A stretch of DNA of 8,341 nucleotides from Hyphomicrobiales bacterium (GTDB taxonomy: Bacteria > Pseudomonadota > Alphaproteobacteria > Rhizobiales > HXMU1428-3): positions 1 to 8,341 of the forward strand of contig JAJFHW010000392.1 of NCBI GenBank assembly GCA_021775385.1. The letters run 5' to 3'. Below are positions 6,121-8,341 of this stretch, one piece after another (the stretch's first letter is position 1; each line of letters begins with the position of its first letter). The notes beneath the pieces were generated by a model. That model searched no databases and was not told the DNA's origin. It saw nothing but the letters and a program-made list of their open reading frames with translations. Made by a program: the position numbers and the translations under genes.

Positions 6121-6264
6121 TTTTCTCTCGCGGGCAAAGGCAGCAAAGCTGCCACCCTACGAGGTGCAACGCTAAGCGTTGACGGCCAAAGGCCTACGTT
6201 TTTTGTTCACAGATGATAGATAGTTTTGTTTTCTCTCGCGGGCAAAGGCAGCAAAGCTGCCGCC
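6115..6264 (+). repeat. Two identical 39-bp direct repeats with GC-rich hairpins
   Basis: Copies at 6115-6153 and 6223-6261 are identical over 39 bp. Each begins GTTTTGTTTTCTCTCGCGGG and ends in the hairpin GGCAGC-AAA-GCTGCC (6139-6153 and 6247-6261). Between them lie two more compact inverted repeats, CAACGCT-A-AGCGTTG (6167-6181) and GGCC-AAA-GGCC (6184-6194). After the second copy a diverged version of the first copy's continuation can be followed to about 6285 (..ATGCTAAG). This resembles a mosaic extragenic palindromic element. There is no ORF and no target-site duplication, so it is not an insertion sequence on its own. Confidence 0.8.
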
Positions 6265-6471
6265 TCCAACGTGGGGCGATGCTAAGGATAGAAGTGTTGA
6301 TTAATGTTTCTATCTCTAGTTTGAACTATCCCTTCAATAGAATTATCATTTAATTTATGCCTTAAAGGTGTCACTCCTTATTTATATATTTGTGATGTTT
6401 TTTAAGTGACTGGCCAGAAATGTTAACTATGATGTGCCCTAGAACATAGCTCTTATGGAGATAAGAATTTT
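6265..6471 (+). promoter_or_regulatory. Upstream region and candidate promoter of the phytase-like gene
   Basis: AT-rich, non-coding. An inverted repeat, GATAGAA (6287-6293) and TTCTATC (6308-6314), encloses 14 nt. GTGACT (6406-6411) and TATGAT (6428-6433), 16 bp apart, are a moderate sigma70-like promoter that would start transcription near 6440. ATGGAG (6455-6460) is the likely ribosome binding site, rather far (11 nt) from the ATG at 6472. Together with the repeats just upstream this accounts for the 367-bp gap after cobT. Confidence 0.35.
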
Positions 6472-7563
6472 ATGAACCGCATTTCAATTCTGCATACTAT
6501 TTTTTCTTCTTTTATGATGACCATGATGGCTGTGTTTATTCACTTTCTTGCCGTTGCGTCACCTGCGATGGCTGGTGCCAAACCTGATGTAACAAAACTT
6601 ACACCTCAAAGAATCGCTTTAAAGGCCCGTCCAGTTGCTTTCAAACGGGGTGAAGCTGGGCGTAAAATTTTTGGATCTTTGATCTTTAAAAATGGTTTTT
6701 CACTTTCTTCTTCGTCTCCCTATTGGGGTGGGTTGTCTGGCATGGCAATTTCTAGAAAGGGAGAGAAACTTGCTCTTGTTTCTGATGCCGGATTTTGGGC
6801 AATGCTTAATCTTGATTACGCTTCAAAACAATTAAAGGCACCTACGGAGGCTTTGGTTGGTCCGCTTCTTTCAAGCAAAGGGAAACCTTTAAAACGCGGC
6901 CGAGACAGAGATGCAGAAGCCATAACGCTTTTACAAGGAAATAAGTTTTTTGGAAAAGCTCTCATTTCTTTTGAAGACAATCATCGCATAGGCCGATTTA
7001 CCATTGGGAAAAATGGAATTAACTCTGCACCAAACTATTTGAAATTACCTTCAATAACTAGGCGACTTAGAGGAAATGCCGGACTTGAAGCCATGGCGAT
7101 TTTAAGAGGTGGGAAGTATAAAGGGGCTCTTGTTGCTATTGCACAGTCAAAAAAGGACAAGAACAGAAACTTTATTGGCTGGATTGTCCGTAAGGGGAAA
7201 ATTCAAAAAATCCGTTTTACGCCACCTCCTCTTGATAAATACCGGATTACTGATGCTGTGAGCCTTGCGAACGGTGACCTATTACTCTTAGAGAGACGTT
7301 ATAAATTTTTAACGGTTAATATTCGTGTGCGCTACGTTAAGCAGTCGGAGTTATTTTCTAAACGGCCGATTAGCGGGCGGATAATCCTAAAAGCGAATAA
7401 CCATGACCATGTGGTTGATAATATGGAAGGCATCTCTGCTCATACCAATAAAAAGGGCGAAACCATTGTCACTCTGATTTCCGATGATAATTTCAATGGT
7501 TTCCAGCAAACGTTACTGATGCAATTTGCTTTGCCTAATAACTGGAAAGTAGCGTGGAAATAA
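6472..7563 (+). CDS. Exported phytase-like (esterase-like activity) family protein
   Basis: 363 aa with an N-terminal signal peptide: a hydrophobic stretch at about 10-30, then SPAMA and likely cleavage after A34 (A-M-A). The mature protein should be periplasmic or secreted. The remainder matches the phytase-like beta-propeller family annotated as 'esterase-like activity of phytase family', recognisable by GGLSGM (86-91), SDAGFW (104-109), DRDAEAI (145-151), GLEAMA (204-209), DAVSL..GDLLLLERR (261-276), NMEGIS (317-322) and SDDNF (337-341). The repeated acidic E/D residues are typical of metal-binding propeller loops. True phytase activity is unproven for this family, and the natural substrate is unknown. 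It stands alone between cobT and the convergent rpmB, with its own probable promoter. Length and both ends look complete. Confidence 0.88.
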   Translation: MNRISILHTIFSSFMMTMMAVFIHFLAVASPAMAGAKPDVTKLTPQRIALKARPVAFKRGEAGRKIFGSLIFKNGFSLSSSSPYWGGLSGMAISRKGEKLALVSDAGFWAMLNLDYASKQLKAPTEALVGPLLSSKGKPLKRGRDRDAEAITLLQGNKFFGKALISFEDNHRIGRFTIGKNGINSAPNYLKLPSITRRLRGNAGLEAMAILRGGKYKGALVAIAQSKKDKNRNFIGWIVRKGKIQKIRFTPPPLDKYRITDAVSLANGDLLLLERRYKFLTVNIRVRYVKQSELFSKRPISGRIILKANNHDHVVDNMEGISAHTNKKGETIVTLISDDNFNGFQQTLLMQFALPNNWKVAWK

Positions 7564-7571
7564 GTATTATT

Positions 7572-7604
7572 TCTGTTTTTTCTCTCACGGCTATTCTAAG
7601 CGCT
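7572..7604 (+). repeat. Possible degenerate copy of the post-cobT repeat
   Basis: CTGTTTTTTCTCTCACGG, followed a few bases later by CTATTCTAAGCGC, resembles the start (TTGTTTTCTCTCGCGGG) and the later part (CAACGCTAAGCG) of the repeat at 6115-6181, with the middle hairpin missing. Both begin about 10 bp after the stop codon of the gene on the left. The similarity is short and may be fortuitous. Confidence 0.3.
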
Positions 7605-7611
7605 TTTTAAT

Positions 7612-7678
7612 GGCACTTCAGTTGGCTATTTTGTGCTTCAGATGCCCACAATACATCTGCATTAGCAACCTATGTTGC
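7612..7678. repeat. Third locus of the hairpin repeat family
   Basis: A left half-unit GGCACTTCAGTTGGCTA (7612-7628) is followed by a full GATG-type unit beginning TTGTGCTTCAGATGCCCACA. Its stem here is CAGATG-CCCACAATA-CATCTG (7639-7659). Then comes TTAGCAACC, the tail of a GTTGC-type unit, which can itself pair as GCAAC-CTAT-GTTGC (7665-7678). The mixture of half units looks like recombination or decay among family members. It lies in the 174-bp gap between the convergent phytase-like gene and rpmB. Confidence 0.7.
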
Positions 7679-7680
7679 AA

Positions 7681-7713
7681 ACAGAAAAAGCCAAGCGCGA
7701 AGACGCCTGGCTT
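7681..7713 (-). terminator. Intrinsic terminator of rpmB
   Basis: On the minus strand the arms AAGCCA...TGGCTT (7713-7708 with 7693-7688) continue inwards, after one mismatch, to GCG/CGC around a TCTTCG loop. They are followed by TTTTTCTGTTT, the usual GC-stem plus U-tract design. On the plus strand the same stem is followed by AGAATTTCTTCTT, so it may also stop transcription from the phytase-like gene. Confidence 0.75.
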
Positions 7714-7737
7714 AGAATTTCTTCTTAAAAAGCTTTA

Positions 7738-8031
7738 TTAAGCAGTTACTGCTGCTGCTTTCTTTTCAATTTCTCGTTTGATGCGACGTGCACTGATTGA
7801 AAGCTCAGTTTTACGAGCTTTGATCAAAAACGCATCTAATCCACCGCGGTGCTCAACAGAGCGAAGTGCATGGGCACTAACACGAAGATTGAATTTGCGG
7901 CCTAAGCTATCGCTTTGAAGGCTTACATTGCACAGATTTGGCAAAAAACGACGACGAGTTCTATTGTGCGCATGGCTCACATTGTTGCCTGACTGCACTC
8001 CCTTGCCTGTTAATTCACAGCGCCGTGACAT
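7738..8031 (-). CDS. rpmB: 50S ribosomal protein L28
   Basis: 97 aa, the usual alphaproteobacterial length. Ribosomal protein of the large subunit. Signatures are the N-terminal [22 protein letters not shown], then the basic [30 protein letters not shown] and a basic, alanine-rich C-terminus. The start ATG at 8031 has AAGGA (8044-8040) 8 nt upstream. It is a single-gene unit with a clear terminator at 7681-7713. It faces the phytase-like gene and is separated from it by hairpin repeats. The long AT-rich region upstream suggests that its promoter and a structured leader are there. Confidence 0.98.
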   Translation of the reverse strand: MSRRCELTGKGVQSGNNVSHAHNRTRRRFLPNLCNVSLQSDSLGRKFNLRVSAHALRSVEHRGGLDAFLIKARKTELSISARRIKREIEKKAAAVTA

Positions 8032-8341
8032 CTCTTAAATCCTTATAAACTTGCACTACTTGGTTATTTGAAATGGCACCTTATTTTAAAAAGGTTTCCT
8101 AAATCAAAATTAAATAGCGCCGCACTCATATTAGTGCTTTTAAAATTATCTTCACTCTCAACAATAGCTTAGTTCGTTTTAGATCTCATCTAAAAATCGA
8201 TAGAGACAGTTTAAAACGAGATTAATCTTCGAAAAACAACATTCCAAAGCAAAATGCTTGATATATAGCTAAATTGAGAAAATATATGCATGAGAAAAAA
8301 TCTTGTGCATAAGCGGCCCTTTATAATGCACTTTTTCCCTC
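8032..8341 (-). promoter_or_regulatory. rpmB upstream region with inverted repeats
   Basis: 310 bp without a credible ORF. It contains TTTTAGAT-CTC-ATCTAAAA (8177-8195, 8-bp perfect stem). An overlapping pair, TCGTTTTA (8174-8181) and TAAAACGA (8212-8219), cannot form at the same time. The palindrome AGATTAATCT is near 8219-8228. On the minus strand TTGGAA and TAATCT, 17 bp apart around 8220-8250, are a possible but weak promoter. In such AT-rich sequence some of these repeats may be chance. Confidence 0.4.
8305..8336. terminator. Terminator-like hairpin at the window edge
   Basis: GTGCAT (8305-8310) and ATGCAC (8326-8331) enclose AAGCGGCCCTTTATA. The plus strand continues TTTTT, and the minus strand continues AAGATTTTTTC. 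It is probably a (bidirectional) terminator of a gene to the right. The inner TATAAT (8322-8327 region) could instead be a -10 for a rightward gene outside the window, although no -35 fits well. Confidence 0.4.

Noticed and set aside
5339..6155. Minus-strand ORFs opposite the cobT VWA domain and the following repeat
   Set aside because: They are antisense shadows of a clearly conserved coding region, with no start context or recognised family.
6115..6264. Insertion sequence or MITE ends in the post-cobT repeat
   Set aside because: The copies are direct, not terminal inverted repeats. There is no flanking target duplication or transposase, so only a repeat is called.
8281..8341. tRNA or small gene at the right edge
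   Set aside because: No cloverleaf or T-loop GTTCRA signature is present and every frame is short. The GTGCAT/ATGCAC hairpin is better explained as a terminator.

Overview
This window reads as an ordinary stretch of an AT-rich alphaproteobacterial chromosome, most likely Hyphomicrobiales or a close relative. The evidence is the gene set and order: atpI-atpB on one strand, a BolA protein, a divergent J-domain protein followed by cobS and cobT (aerobic cobaltochelatase), a secreted phytase-like protein, and rpmB pointing back towards it. The bolA / J-domain / cobS / cobT / rpmB neighbourhood is familiar from that order. I assign it from recognised proteins and remembered synteny, not from a database search.

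Layout. Minus strand, positions 43-1923: bolA (1639-1923), atpI (1025-1384, possibly from 1546) and atpB (43-834, GTG start), transcribed leftwards towards atpE, which would lie outside the window. Positions 1924-2287 are a divergent regulatory region with several inverted repeats and a possible 21-codon upstream ORF. Plus strand, positions 2288-6104: the J-domain protein, cobS and cobT. cobS has a good sigma70-like promoter whose -10 lies inside a perfect palindrome. Positions 6105-6471 hold repeats and the promoter region of the next gene. Positions 6472-7563 (plus) encode an exported phytase-like esterase-family protein. Positions 7738-8031 (minus) encode ribosomal protein L28 with a clear terminator. 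Positions 8032-8341 are its AT-rich leader and end in a terminator-like hairpin.

Function. AtpI and AtpB belong to F0 ATP synthase assembly and the proton channel. CobS (AAA+ ATPase) and CobT (VWA/MIDAS protein) form the chaperone-like half of the CobNST cobaltochelatase, which inserts cobalt into hydrogenobyrinic acid a,c-diamide. CobN is not in the window. The J-domain protein, with an N-terminal Cys/His cluster, lies directly upstream of cobS and may help fold its neighbours; this is inference.

The least explained content is intergenic. One family of short hairpins occurs at three loci (atpI-atpB, cobS-cobT, and between the phytase-like gene and rpmB) and shows compensatory stem changes. 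A second, unrelated 39-bp repeat follows cobT in two identical copies. No clear new defence, mobile or biosynthetic system is present. The repeat families and the possible leader-ORF switch ahead of the J-domain gene are the best leads.
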